A stretch of DNA of 6,850 nucleotides from Rhodoferax sp. GTDB lineage: Bacteria; Pseudomonadota; Gammaproteobacteria; Burkholderiales; Burkholderiaceae. A program made the position numbers and the translations under genes. Positions 1 through 6,069 of this stretch are shown here, one piece after another; the stretch's first letter is position 1; the number at the start of each line of letters is the position of its first letter. The stretch lies in NCBI GenBank assembly GCA_020048295.1, contig JAIFMT010000239.1, forward strand, positions 1-6,850, read 5' to 3'. The notes under the pieces are model-generated. The model was not told the origin of the DNA and made no database searches. It saw only the letters and a program-made list of their open reading frames with translations.

Positions 1-179
1 ACCGCGGCATGATGCTCACCGGCGGTGGCGCCCTGCTGCGCGACCTGGACCGCCTGCTGGCCGAAGAAACCGGCCTGCCGGTGCTGGTGGCAGAAGACCC
101 GCTGACCTGCGTGGTGCGAGGATGCGGCATGGCGCTGGAGCAAATGGAGCGCCTGTCCTCCATCTTCACCAGCGAATAA
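1..179 (+). CDS. mreB: MreB, rod-shape-determining actin homologue (C-terminal end only)
   Basis: Only the last 59 codons are present; the gene runs off the left edge, the first complete codon is at base 3, and the TAA stop is at 177-179. MreB is the cytoplasmic actin-like ATPase whose membrane-bound filaments orient lateral peptidoglycan synthesis. The visible part carries the conserved C-terminal actin-fold element [12 protein letters not shown], followed by [24 protein letters not shown] and a SIFTSE ending, all highly characteristic of betaproteobacterial MreB. In the family the GGG stretch belongs to the nucleotide-binding region. mreC begins 15 bases downstream on the same strand, so this is the promoter-proximal end of the mre operon. 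Nothing looks broken. The identification is very secure although only about a sixth of the protein is visible. Confidence 0.96.
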   Translation, partial: RGMMLTGGGALLRDLDRLLAEETGLPVLVAEDPLTCVVRGCGMALEQMERLSSIFTSE

Positions 180-194
180 CCGGGCCCGTCAGCG

Positions 195-1115
195 ATGCCA
201 CTGGGTACGCTGGACGGCACCCCGCCGCCGTTTTTTCGCCAGGGCCCCTCGGCCCTCTCCAAACTGCTGTTTTTCAGCCTGCTCAGCGTGCTGCTGATGG
301 TGGCCGACCTGCGTTTTTCGATTTCACGGCCGGTGCGCGCCACGCTGGCCACCGTGCTCTACCCGGTGCAATGGTTGCTGCTGCAGCCCATCGACGCCGC
401 GCAAAACGCCAGCCGCTATGTTGAGTCGCTGACCACCTCGCACGCCCGCGAGGCCGAAGCGCAATACCGGCTGGGCCTGCAGTCGCAGCGGGCGCAGCAA
501 GTGGAGCAGCTGACGCTGGAAAACACCCGCTTGCGTGCGCTGCTGGCCATGCGCGATCGCCTCAATGCCCCGGCGCTGGCAGCGCAGGTGTTGTACGACG
601 CGGCCGACCCCTACACCCGCAAGGTGATCATCGACAAAGGCGCTCTGGCTGCCGTGCAGGCCGGCGCGCCGGTGATCGACGAAACCGGCATCCTCGGGCA
701 GGTCACCCGCGTTTACCCACTGCTCAGCGAAGTGACGTTGTTGACCGACCGCAGCCAGGCGATTCCGGTGCTCAATGTCCGCACCAGCGTGCGTGGCCTG
801 GCGTTTGGCGATTCCACACTGCGCAGTGGCTTGCTGGAACTGCGTTTCATGGATGCCAATGTGGATATGCAGGCCGGCGATCTGCTCACCACCAGCGGTG
901 TCGATGGGGTGTATCCGCCGGGACTGCCGGTGGCACGCGTGGTGAAGATCGAGCGCCGGGCCGACTCGGCTTTCGCCCGCATCAGCTGCGAACCCGTGGC
1001 GCGTGTGGCGGGCAGCCTGCATGTGCTGGTGTTGCAAGCACTGGCCGATCAGTTGCCCCAGCGTCCGGCCCCTGAAGCAACGCCGGTGGTGGCTAAAAAG
1101 GCGGGCAAACCATGA
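195..1115 (+). CDS. mreC: MreC, periplasmic rod-shape-determining scaffold protein
   Basis: The protein has 306 residues, a usual length for MreC. It has a short cytoplasmic N-terminus, one membrane segment at about residues 21-38 (LSKLLFFSLLSVLLMVA), a probable coiled coil at about 76-122 that mediates dimerisation in the family, and a beta-rich periplasmic domain at about 128-280. That domain includes VIIDKG (144-149), the GILGQVTRVYP stretch (165-175), LLTDRSQAIPV (182-192), LLTTSGVDGVYPPGLPVA (230-247) and a final VLVL strand, all typical of MreC. A Pro/Ala/Lys-rich tail follows. MreC links MreB and MreD to PBP2 and is thought to activate PBP2. The ATG at 195 lies 15 bases after the mreB stop and has no strong Shine-Dalgarno sequence; it is the only start that leaves the membrane anchor intact and fits the gap. 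The stop overlaps the mreD start (ATGA, 1112-1115), implying coupled translation. Confidence 0.95.
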   Translation: MPLGTLDGTPPPFFRQGPSALSKLLFFSLLSVLLMVADLRFSISRPVRATLATVLYPVQWLLLQPIDAAQNASRYVESLTTSHAREAEAQYRLGLQSQRAQQVEQLTLENTRLRALLAMRDRLNAPALAAQVLYDAADPYTRKVIIDKGALAAVQAGAPVIDETGILGQVTRVYPLLSEVTLLTDRSQAIPVLNVRTSVRGLAFGDSTLRSGLLELRFMDANVDMQAGDLLTTSGVDGVYPPGLPVARVVKIERRADSAFARISCEPVARVAGSLHVLVLQALADQLPQRPAPEATPVVAKKAGKP

Positions 1116-1642
1116 TCATGCCGCGCGGCCAGCAGCTGTTGCTGCCTGCCAAATCCGCATTCATCTGGGGCAGCCTGCTGAGCGCGCTGGCCTGGAACAT
1201 GCTGCAAAACATGGGGCTGTGGGGACGCGCTGCCTGGCAGCCCGACGTGCTGGCGCTGGCCTTGTTGTTCTGGACCATCCACCAGCCGCAGCGCGTCGGG
1301 GTGACGGCGGCCTTTGCGCTGGGGCTGCTGATGGACGTGCAGCAAAGCGCCTTGCTTGGGCAGCATGCGCTGGCCTACACGGTGTTGAGCTTTCTGGCCA
1401 TTGGCATTCACCGCCGTTTGCTCTGGTTCAGCGTGCCAAGCCAGGCAGCGCAGGTGCTGCCGCTGTTTGTGGCGGCGCATGCGCTGGCCTTGTTGGTGCG
1501 GCTGCTCGCGGGTGGCGATTTTCCGGGCTGGTCGCTGCTGATTGCACCGCTGCTGGAAGCGCTGCTGTGGCCGGTGGTCAGCGTGCTGCTGCTGTTGCCG
1601 CAGCGCCAGGCCCCCGACCCGGATGCCAACCGTCCGATCTGA
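1112..1642 (+). CDS. mreD: MreD, rod-shape-determining inner-membrane protein
   Basis: The protein has 176 residues and is very hydrophobic, with about five membrane segments (roughly residues 15-32, 45-57, 63-78, 86-106 and 112-162, the last probably containing two). The family signature is visible: a Pro-Asp pair at 44-45 before the second segment, then GLLMDVQQSALLGQHAL at 70-86, matching the conserved GLL-x-D ... LLG pattern of MreD. MreD forms the elongasome with MreB, MreC, PBP2 and RodA. It starts in a four-base ATGA overlap with the mreC stop. An in-frame ATG two codons later (1118) is a possible alternative, but the first is favoured by the coupled overlap and the AAGG at 1098-1101. 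mrdA follows after 5 bases. The sequence diverges fast in this family, so position in the operon is part of the evidence. Confidence 0.93.
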   Translation: MIMPRGQQLLLPAKSAFIWGSLLSALAWNMLQNMGLWGRAAWQPDVLALALLFWTIHQPQRVGVTAAFALGLLMDVQQSALLGQHALAYTVLSFLAIGIHRRLLWFSVPSQAAQVLPLFVAAHALALLVRLLAGGDFPGWSLLIAPLLEALLWPVVSVLLLLPQRQAPDPDANRPI

Positions 1643-1647
1643 ACGCC

Positions 1648-3678
1648 ATGACCGTCATCCGCAATGTTCAGGCCGAACTGTCGCGCTTTCGCGTGCGCGT
1701 GCTGGTGGCCAGCCTGCTGGTGCTGGTGTGTTTCGGGCTGGTGGCAGCACGGCTGTTTTACCTGCAGGTGCTGCGCCACGAAGACTTGCGCGCGCAGGCA
1801 GAAAACAATCGCACCGCGATCGTGCCGATCGTGCCCAACCGTGGGCTGATCCTGGACCGCAATGGCATTGTGCTGGCCACCAACTATTCGGCGTACACAC
1901 TGGAGGTCACGCCTTCCAAAGTGGATAACCTGGAGCAAACCCTTGATGCGCTGGCGCAGGTGCTGGAGATCACCGCGCGCGACCGCAAACATTTCAAGAA
2001 GCTGCGCGAAGAAGCCAAAAATTTTGAGTCGCTACCGCTGCGCAGTCGTTTGAGTGACGAAGAGGTAGCGCGCTTTGCCGCGCAGCGCTGGCGTTTTCCG
2101 GGGGTGGACATCAAGGCGCGCCTGTTTCGCAACTACCCCTATGGCGAGCTGGCCAGCCACGTGATTGGCTACATTGGCCGCATCAACACGGCAGAAAAAG
2201 AAGCCCTCGACGAGGCCGACGACAGCGCCAACTACCGGGGCACCGAGTACATCGGCAAGCTCGGTATCGAGCAAAGCTTTGAAGAACAACTGCACGGCAT
2301 CACCGGTGTCGATGCCATGGAGACCTCGGCGGGTGGGCGCGCCACGCGGCGCTTGTCAAGCCAGCCTTCAACACCTGGCAACACCATCCAGCTGTCCATC
2401 GACATCAAGCTGCAAAAGCTGATTGAGGACATGTACGGCGAGCGCCGTGGCGCGCTGGTGGCCTTGAACCCGAAAACCGGCGAGGTGCTGGCGTTTGTCA
2501 GCAAACCCACGTTTGATCCGAACTTGTTTGTCGATGGCATTGACCAGGAAAACTGGCAACTGCTCAATGAATCGATCGACAAGCCGCTGCTCAACCGGGC
2601 CTTGCGCGGCACCTACCCGCCGGGCTCCACCTACAAACCGTTCATGGCGATGGCGGCCCTAGAAACCGGCACCCGCAGCGCCACCACGCTGATCAATGAC
2701 CCCGGCTATTACATGTTTGGTGGGCACCGTTTTGGCAGCCCGGAAAACGAGCGTGGCGGCATCATGGACATGCGCCGCGCGATTGTTGAGTCAAGCAACC
2801 CGTATTTTTATTCGCTGGCCAACGAGCTCGGTGTCGATTTGATGCACGACTTCATGAAGCCGCTGGGTTTTGGCCAGATCACCGGCATTGACATCCAGGG
2901 CGAAGTGCGCGGCGTGCTGCCCAGCCAGGCCTGGAAGCGCAACTACTACAAGCGCCCCGAGCAAAAAAAGTGGTACGCCGGCGAAACCATTTCGCTGGGC
3001 ATTGGCCAGGGCTACAACAGCTTCACCATGCTGCAGGTGGCGCAGGCGGTGGCCACGCTGGCCAATAACGGCATCAAACACCGCCCGCACCTGGTGATGG
3101 CCACGCAGGATGCCAGCACCCGCGTCAGCGTGCCGGTGCCAGCGGTGCCCCCTGAAAACCTGGGCTACAAGCAAGCCAACATCGACATCGTGCGCAATGC
3201 GATGGTCGGCGTCACGCAGGGCGGCACCTCGACCCGTGTGTTTGCCGGCGCCGGTTACCTCAGTGGTGGCAAGACCGGCACGGCGCAAGCCGTCTCACTG
3301 AGCAAGAATGAAAAGTACAACGCCTCGCGCATGGAAGAGCGCCAGCGCGATCACTCGCTCTACATCGCATTCGCACCCGCAGAGGATCCGCAAATTGCGA
3401 TTGCGGTGATTGTCGAAAACGCCGGTTTTGGTGCTGCCTCGGCGGCACCGATTGCCCGGCGCGCCTTTGATTACTGGCTGCTGGGGCATTACCCCAGCGA
3501 CGAAGATCTGGCGGCGGTAAGCAAAGGCCAGGCCACCGCACCGATTGGCAAACCGCGCCTGGTGGCTGACCTGAGTTGGCCGGTGCTGCCGGCTTCGGCC
3601 GCTTCGGCTGCGGCATCGGCGGCGCTGCCGGTTACTTCAGAAAAGCGTCAAAACCCGTCTTCAGAATCAGTGCGCTGA
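1648..3678 (+). CDS. mrdA: PBP2, elongasome peptidoglycan D,D-transpeptidase
   Basis: This 676-residue class B penicillin-binding protein cross-links peptidoglycan during lateral wall growth. A membrane anchor spans about residues 18-39, a PBP-dimerisation (pedestal) region about 60-235, and the transpeptidase about 260-600. All three active-site motifs are intact: S327-T-Y-K330 (nucleophile Ser327, close to E. coli Ser330), S382-S-N384 and K542-T-G544 in a SGGKTGTAQ context. NRGLILDRNG after the anchor is also typical. The open frame extends upstream to 1003 inside mreC/mreD; ATG 1648 is chosen because it lies 5 bases after the mreD stop and gives the standard short cytoplasmic tail before the anchor. 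The end is longer than E. coli PBP2 (633): residues 649-660 are an Ala/Ser repeat, followed by a polar tail whose last 15 codons overlap the convergent gene. rodA does not follow. Confidence 0.96.
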   Translation: MTVIRNVQAELSRFRVRVLVASLLVLVCFGLVAARLFYLQVLRHEDLRAQAENNRTAIVPIVPNRGLILDRNGIVLATNYSAYTLEVTPSKVDNLEQTLDALAQVLEITARDRKHFKKLREEAKNFESLPLRSRLSDEEVARFAAQRWRFPGVDIKARLFRNYPYGELASHVIGYIGRINTAEKEALDEADDSANYRGTEYIGKLGIEQSFEEQLHGITGVDAMETSAGGRATRRLSSQPSTPGNTIQLSIDIKLQKLIEDMYGERRGALVALNPKTGEVLAFVSKPTFDPNLFVDGIDQENWQLLNESIDKPLLNRALRGTYPPGSTYKPFMAMAALETGTRSATTLINDPGYYMFGGHRFGSPENERGGIMDMRRAIVESSNPYFYSLANELGVDLMHDFMKPLGFGQITGIDIQGEVRGVLPSQAWKRNYYKRPEQKKWYAGETISLGIGQGYNSFTMLQVAQAVATLANNGIKHRPHLVMATQDASTRVSVPVPAVPPENLGYKQANIDIVRNAMVGVTQGGTSTRVFAGAGYLSGGKTGTAQAVSLSKNEKYNASRMEERQRDHSLYIAFAPAEDPQIAIAVIVENAGFGAASAAPIARRAFDYWLLGHYPSDEDLAAVSKGQATAPIGKPRLVADLSWPVLPASAASAAASAALPVTSEKRQNPSSESVR

Positions 3679-4390
3679 CCACCAGCAAAAACACCACCCG
3701 CACAAAACCGGTGCCGTGCTTGAGCGCCATGCGCGTGCCCAAGAAACTGCCCAGCACGTTGGCCAGCGCCATCAGCAGCACAAAATGCCACCAGATGTGA
3801 CCCTTGGCAATGAACAGCAGCAGCGCTGAGAGGTTGGTGGCGGTATTGACCAATTTGGCAGACGCGGAGGCGCTCAAAAAATCGTAGCCCAGCACGCGCA
3901 CAAACAAAAACACCAGAAAACTGCCGGCCCCCGGGCCAAAAAAACCATCGTAAAAACCGATGATCAGACCAATACCTGCTCCCAGCCATTGCTCTTTGGC
4001 CCCCTCAAAGCGCGGTGCATGGTGCCGCCCCAGCTCTTTTTTGAATAGCGTGTAAACCAGTACCAGCAGCAGCACCAGCGGCAGCAGTTTGCGCAAAAAA
4101 TCGGGCGACATCACTGTGACCAGCCAGGCCCCAGCCAGAGAAGCCACCAGCCCACCTAACGCTGCCGGCCACAGCGCCGCCCAGCGCAAACGCACCCGGT
4201 GGCTGTACTGCCAGGTGGCAAACCCGGTGCCCCAGACCGACGCGCCCTTGTTGGTGCCAAACAGCGTGGCTGGGTGCGCGCCAGGAAAGGTGGCAAACAA
4301 GGCAGGCACCAGAATCAGCCCGCCGCCGCCCACAATCGAGTCAACAAAGCCAGCAAACAGGCTGGCGACGGAAACAATCAAATAGTCCAT
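3632..4390 (-). CDS. TSUP (TauE/SafE family) inner-membrane transporter, YfcA-like
   Basis: The 252-residue product is almost entirely hydrophobic, with about seven or eight membrane segments. It shows the duplicated TSUP signature: FAGFVDSIVGGGG (residues 12-24) followed by LVPAL and FGTNKGAS (44-51) in the first half, and GFYDGFFGPGAGSF (145-158) followed by KLVNTATNLSAL (179-190) in the second. The two halves match the inverted repeat expected of this family, which moves sulfite, sulfonates, sulfoacetate or related organic anions across the inner membrane. The layout is closest to the E. coli YfcA group. The substrate cannot be told from sequence, and no sulfur-metabolism gene is nearby. 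The gene is convergent with mrdA and overlaps its 3' end by 47 bases. The ATG at 4390 is in the correct place for the first membrane segment, but its ribosome-binding site is poor (GGTGG immediately upstream). No damage is seen. Confidence 0.93.
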   Translation of the reverse strand: MDYLIVSVASLFAGFVDSIVGGGGLILVPALFATFPGAHPATLFGTNKGASVWGTGFATWQYSHRVRLRWAALWPAALGGLVASLAGAWLVTVMSPDFLRKLLPLVLLLVLVYTLFKKELGRHHAPRFEGAKEQWLGAGIGLIIGFYDGFFGPGAGSFLVFLFVRVLGYDFLSASASAKLVNTATNLSALLLFIAKGHIWWHFVLLMALANVLGSFLGTRMALKHGTGFVRVVFLLVVSALILKTGFDAFLK

Positions 4391-4433
4391 GCCACCATTG
4401 TCGCACCCGTCACAGACCTGAAGTTACACAAAA

Positions 4434-4461
4434 AATATAGCTAGTAGCGCTTATTCAACAA
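4434..4461 (-). promoter_or_regulatory. Possible sigma-70 promoter for the TSUP transporter gene
   Basis: Read on the minus strand, TTGTTG (4461-4456) is separated by 16 bases from TATATT (4439-4434), close to sigma-70 -35 and -10 boxes. Transcription would start near 4427, giving a leader of about 37 bases before the transporter ATG at 4390. The boxes lie inside the palindromic repeat at 4437-4475, so the repeat would supply the promoter. This is pattern matching only, and AT-rich repeats give such matches by chance. Confidence 0.35.
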
Positions 4462-4475
4462 GGGCTGCAGGCAAT
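4437..4475. repeat. Imperfect palindrome, copy A of a dispersed extragenic repeat
   Basis: Arm ATAGCTAGTAGCGCTT (4437-4452) pairs with AAGGGCTGCAGGCAAT (4460-4475) at 11 of 16 positions around a 7-base loop, and A-rich and T-rich runs flank it. A second, related copy in opposite orientation lies at 6597-6635. Aligned over 46 bases the two match at about 30 positions, mostly in the arms, while the loop differs. The pattern (TAGC...GCGCTT...loop...GCT...GC...TTTT) resembles a short extragenic palindromic repeat that I recall as common in Comamonadaceae. It could act as a transcription terminator or RNA stem, but this is not shown. It lies between the transporter start and the enzyme relic. Confidence 0.6.
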
Positions 4476-4505
4476 TTTCATGCATAAAAGGCGACAGTGG
4501 CCATA

Positions 4506-4730
4506 GTCCGGACGGTGCTGGCCGCTACCGACTTTTTGATGCCAGGCATTGAGGTGATCGACAGTCGCTAGCGCGACTTCAAGTTCGACTTGAAAAGCGT
4601 GGTGGACGACTGCGATTTGCGCACCGTCGGAGATGTGCTGGAAAAGAACGGCATTGCGGTGGCGTTTGGCGCTGGTGCGGCCGCGATGGGTCACCCGGCT
4701 GCAGCGATTGCGACGCTGACGGGTGGGCTG
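4506..4730 (+). pseudogene. Decayed fragment of a meta-cleavage enzyme (4-oxalocrotonate decarboxylase / 2-oxopent-4-enoate hydratase family)
   Basis: Translating the frame through 4506 gives VRTVLAATDFLMPGIEVIDSR, then a TAG stop at 4569-4571, then RDFKFDLKSVV, DDCDLRTVGDVLEKNG and GAGAAAMGHPAAAIATL. These blocks are in the right order for the fumarylacetoacetase-fold enzymes that end catechol meta-cleavage (DmpH/XylI decarboxylase and DmpE/MhpD hydratase). EVIDSR is the conserved acidic metal-site block. The stop falls where the family usually has Tyr or another aromatic after IDSR. Between SVV and DLRT about 20 family residues (the ADN... stretch) are missing. The N-terminal third is absent, the C-terminus breaks up after about 4730, and no start or ribosome-binding site exists. 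The family assignment comes from recognised motifs; choosing decarboxylase over hydratase is less certain. The fragment is bounded by the palindromic repeat on the left and the stop of the minus-strand gene on the right. Confidence 0.7.
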
Positions 4731-4748
4731 ATCTGGCAATTTGAATTG

Positions 4749-5981
4749 TTACCAGGGGCGCTCGGTCGGCCCGGGACGGGTTAGCAACAGCAAGCGGTCC
4801 AGGTTGTGGTTGACCTTGACCTCGCGGTACGGCACGCTGGCGACGATACGAAAGTCCGCCACACTGGTGTCGCGCAAAATCGGCTCGCCGGTAGCCATGC
4901 CGTGCCGGTTGATCAGCACCGCGACTTTGGGCATGGTGGTTTTCAGGCCGCGCTTGATGACCACAGCCACTTCATTGCTGGCCAGCTTCACGAAGGTGCC
5001 GGGTGAGTAAATACCCACCGCCTTGATCAGCGCCGCACCCGCCTCGTCAATTTGCCGGTTCTCGTCAAAATAGCAGGCTTGCATGGCGGCACCGGGGGTT
5101 TCCGGCAGGCGCGAGGCACGCGGCGACATGCGCGCGGCGAACATGTCGGCGCGCTGAATCAGCCGCGCCACGCGCTGCCCGTCGCTGCGCCCGGCCAGTG
5201 GGCCAGGGGGTACACCACGGTGATTCAGCACGGCTTCGAGCCACAGCGTATTGGTCACCCCCATTTGCTGCAGCATGTCCACCGAGCGCGGGGCATGGCT
5301 TTCGATGCGCTGCAGTTGTTCGGCGGTCGGCGTGGTTTTTTGCATCGCCAGGCGGTCCTGCAACTCCGTCATGCCGATGTTCATGGTGAGGGCGGCGCTG
5401 GCCATCGAGGCGATGTCAGCCGCCGGCCATTTCAGCACATCGCGCGCAGCCAGGCTGCAAATCACACACACCAGCATGGCGTGGGTGGCGCTGTAATGGC
5501 GGATTTCGCTGCCCGCCAAATGAATCACGGCAAACAGCGTGCCATCGGGGTTGCGTTGGGTAAAGCGCTCCAGTTCGTGCTGCAGGCGTTCGAGCTTGGG
5601 CAGAAACGTCTCGCCCCGGGTATCGCGCAGCATGATGTTGGCCTGCGACTGCAAGTCCAGCCAGTCGGGCTCGTCGCTGATTTCGGGGGCCGCGCCCTTT
5701 TTCTTGTCGTACGGCGAAATCTGCACTTGGGCAATCTTGCCCAGTTCCTTGTCTTCGTTCACCAGGTTGTTGAGCCGCTTGAAATAGCCCCGGCGAAAAT
5801 TGTCAGACTCGTCTGCGTCAATGTAAATCTGACTGCGCCGCCCCACCATCATGTCCAGGTCGGCCCGGTTGTTCACCATAAAGCCCTGACTGGCCAGCAA
5901 GACACCGCTCACATCGCGCAGCGCACACGGCAAGGGCTGGCCAATCAGGATGGAATCGACATTGACGGGAACCAGGTTCAT
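4749..5981 (-). CDS. Degenerate HD-GYP-type phosphohydrolase-like protein lacking the HD pair
   Basis: The 410-residue soluble protein has three parts. The N-terminal portion (about 1-80, with GQPLPCALRDVSGVLLASQGF) resembles the domain that precedes many HD-GYP modules. The middle (about 160-290) aligns by motif with HD-GYP: H167 in the first helix, LTMNIG (198-203) where active members have L-L-H-D-I-G, H229 where the next ligand helix lies, NHRGVPPG (253-260) where HHERxDGxGYP is expected, and LIQRADMFAARMSPR (274-288) for the usual R-I-l-x-v-A-D-x-f-d-A-l-t-x-R. The C-terminal part (about 322-395, GIYSPGTFVKLASNEVAVV) is the tail often seen after HD-GYP. With His-Asp replaced by Met200-Asn201 and no GYP, c-di-GMP hydrolysis is unlikely; a binding or scaffolding role is an inference. 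Residues 85-105 look like a flexible linker. It is divergent from rfaE2 across an 88-base gap. Confidence 0.82.
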   Translation of the reverse strand: MNLVPVNVDSILIGQPLPCALRDVSGVLLASQGFMVNNRADLDMMVGRRSQIYIDADESDNFRRGYFKRLNNLVNEDKELGKIAQVQISPYDKKKGAAPEISDEPDWLDLQSQANIMLRDTRGETFLPKLERLQHELERFTQRNPDGTLFAVIHLAGSEIRHYSATHAMLVCVICSLAARDVLKWPAADIASMASAALTMNIGMTELQDRLAMQKTTPTAEQLQRIESHAPRSVDMLQQMGVTNTLWLEAVLNHRGVPPGPLAGRSDGQRVARLIQRADMFAARMSPRASRLPETPGAAMQACYFDENRQIDEAGAALIKAVGIYSPGTFVKLASNEVAVVIKRGLKTTMPKVAVLINRHGMATGEPILRDTSVADFRIVASVPYREVKVNHNLDRLLLLTRPGPTERPW

Positions 5982-5992
5982 AGTGGGGGCAG

Positions 5993-6001
5993 ATTATGCC
6001 A
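5993..6001 (-). promoter_or_regulatory. Weak candidate extended -10 element for the HD-GYP-like gene
   Basis: On the minus strand TGGCATAAT (6001-5993) fits an extended -10 box (TGn plus a TATAAT-like hexamer). No good -35 box is present at the right distance. The implied transcript would start only a few bases before the ATG at 5981, so the mRNA would be nearly leaderless; this agrees with the lack of a Shine-Dalgarno sequence there but makes the call doubtful. The rest of the 5982-6069 gap must also carry the rfaE2 promoter; a TTGACT at 6007-6012 has no well-spaced -10 partner. Confidence 0.2.
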
Positions 6002-6056
6002 AGCGGTTGACTAAGGGAGCGCCACCGCGTGAGCATAGACCGGTTGCCAGGGCTGA

Positions 6057-6061
6057 TAGGA
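6057..6061 (+). promoter_or_regulatory. Ribosome-binding site that decides the rfaE2 start
   Basis: TAGGA at 6057-6061 lies 8 bases before the ATG at 6070, good Shine-Dalgarno spacing. The in-frame ATG at 6061 overlaps this site and therefore cannot use it, and the open frame further upstream (to 5950) runs into the divergent gene. The site thus favours 6070 as the start. Confidence 0.55.
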
Positions 6062-6069
6062 TGCAATAC

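Noticed and set aside
324..1037. A 237-codon open frame on the minus strand opposite mreC
   Set aside because: It is rich in His, Gln and Arg, has no motif, and lies entirely antisense to a well-supported mreC.
1003..1647. A 215-codon upstream extension of the mrdA frame
   Set aside because: It lies inside mreC and mreD, and its translation does not resemble any PBP2 N-terminus. ATG 1648 gives the normal short tail and membrane anchor.
4563..4594. Two tandem small hairpins (AGTCGC/GCGACT and TTCAAG/CTTGAA)
   Set aside because: They fall inside the coding remnant, have short stems and no T tract, and can arise from the codons of the DSR-x-RDFKFDLK stretch; there is no support for a regulatory RNA.
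4455..4739. A 94-codon minus-strand frame in the gap before the HD-GYP-like gene
   Set aside because: It is antisense to the enzyme relic, has no domain, and its Arg/His-rich composition is that of a shadow frame.
4737..4748. Small palindrome CAATTTGAATTG directly after the stop of the HD-GYP-like gene
   Set aside because: The stem is five AT-rich pairs with no room for a proper loop and no T tract, so it is not a convincing terminator.
4590..4784. The 64-codon plus-strand frame as a small intact gene
   Set aside because: It begins at TTG inside the enzyme relic without a ribosome-binding site, and its residues continue the family blocks found before the TAG, so it is part of the pseudogene.
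5052..6014. A 320-codon open frame on the plus strand opposite the HD-GYP-like gene
   Set aside because: It is antisense to a gene with clear family motifs, its residues show the His/Gln/Arg-rich bias of a shadow frame in GC-rich DNA, and it has no recognisable domain or ribosome-binding site.
5950..6069. A 40-residue N-terminal extension of rfaE2
   Set aside because: It would overlap the start of the divergent gene and does not look like family sequence; the ribosome-binding site at 6057-6061 supports 6070.
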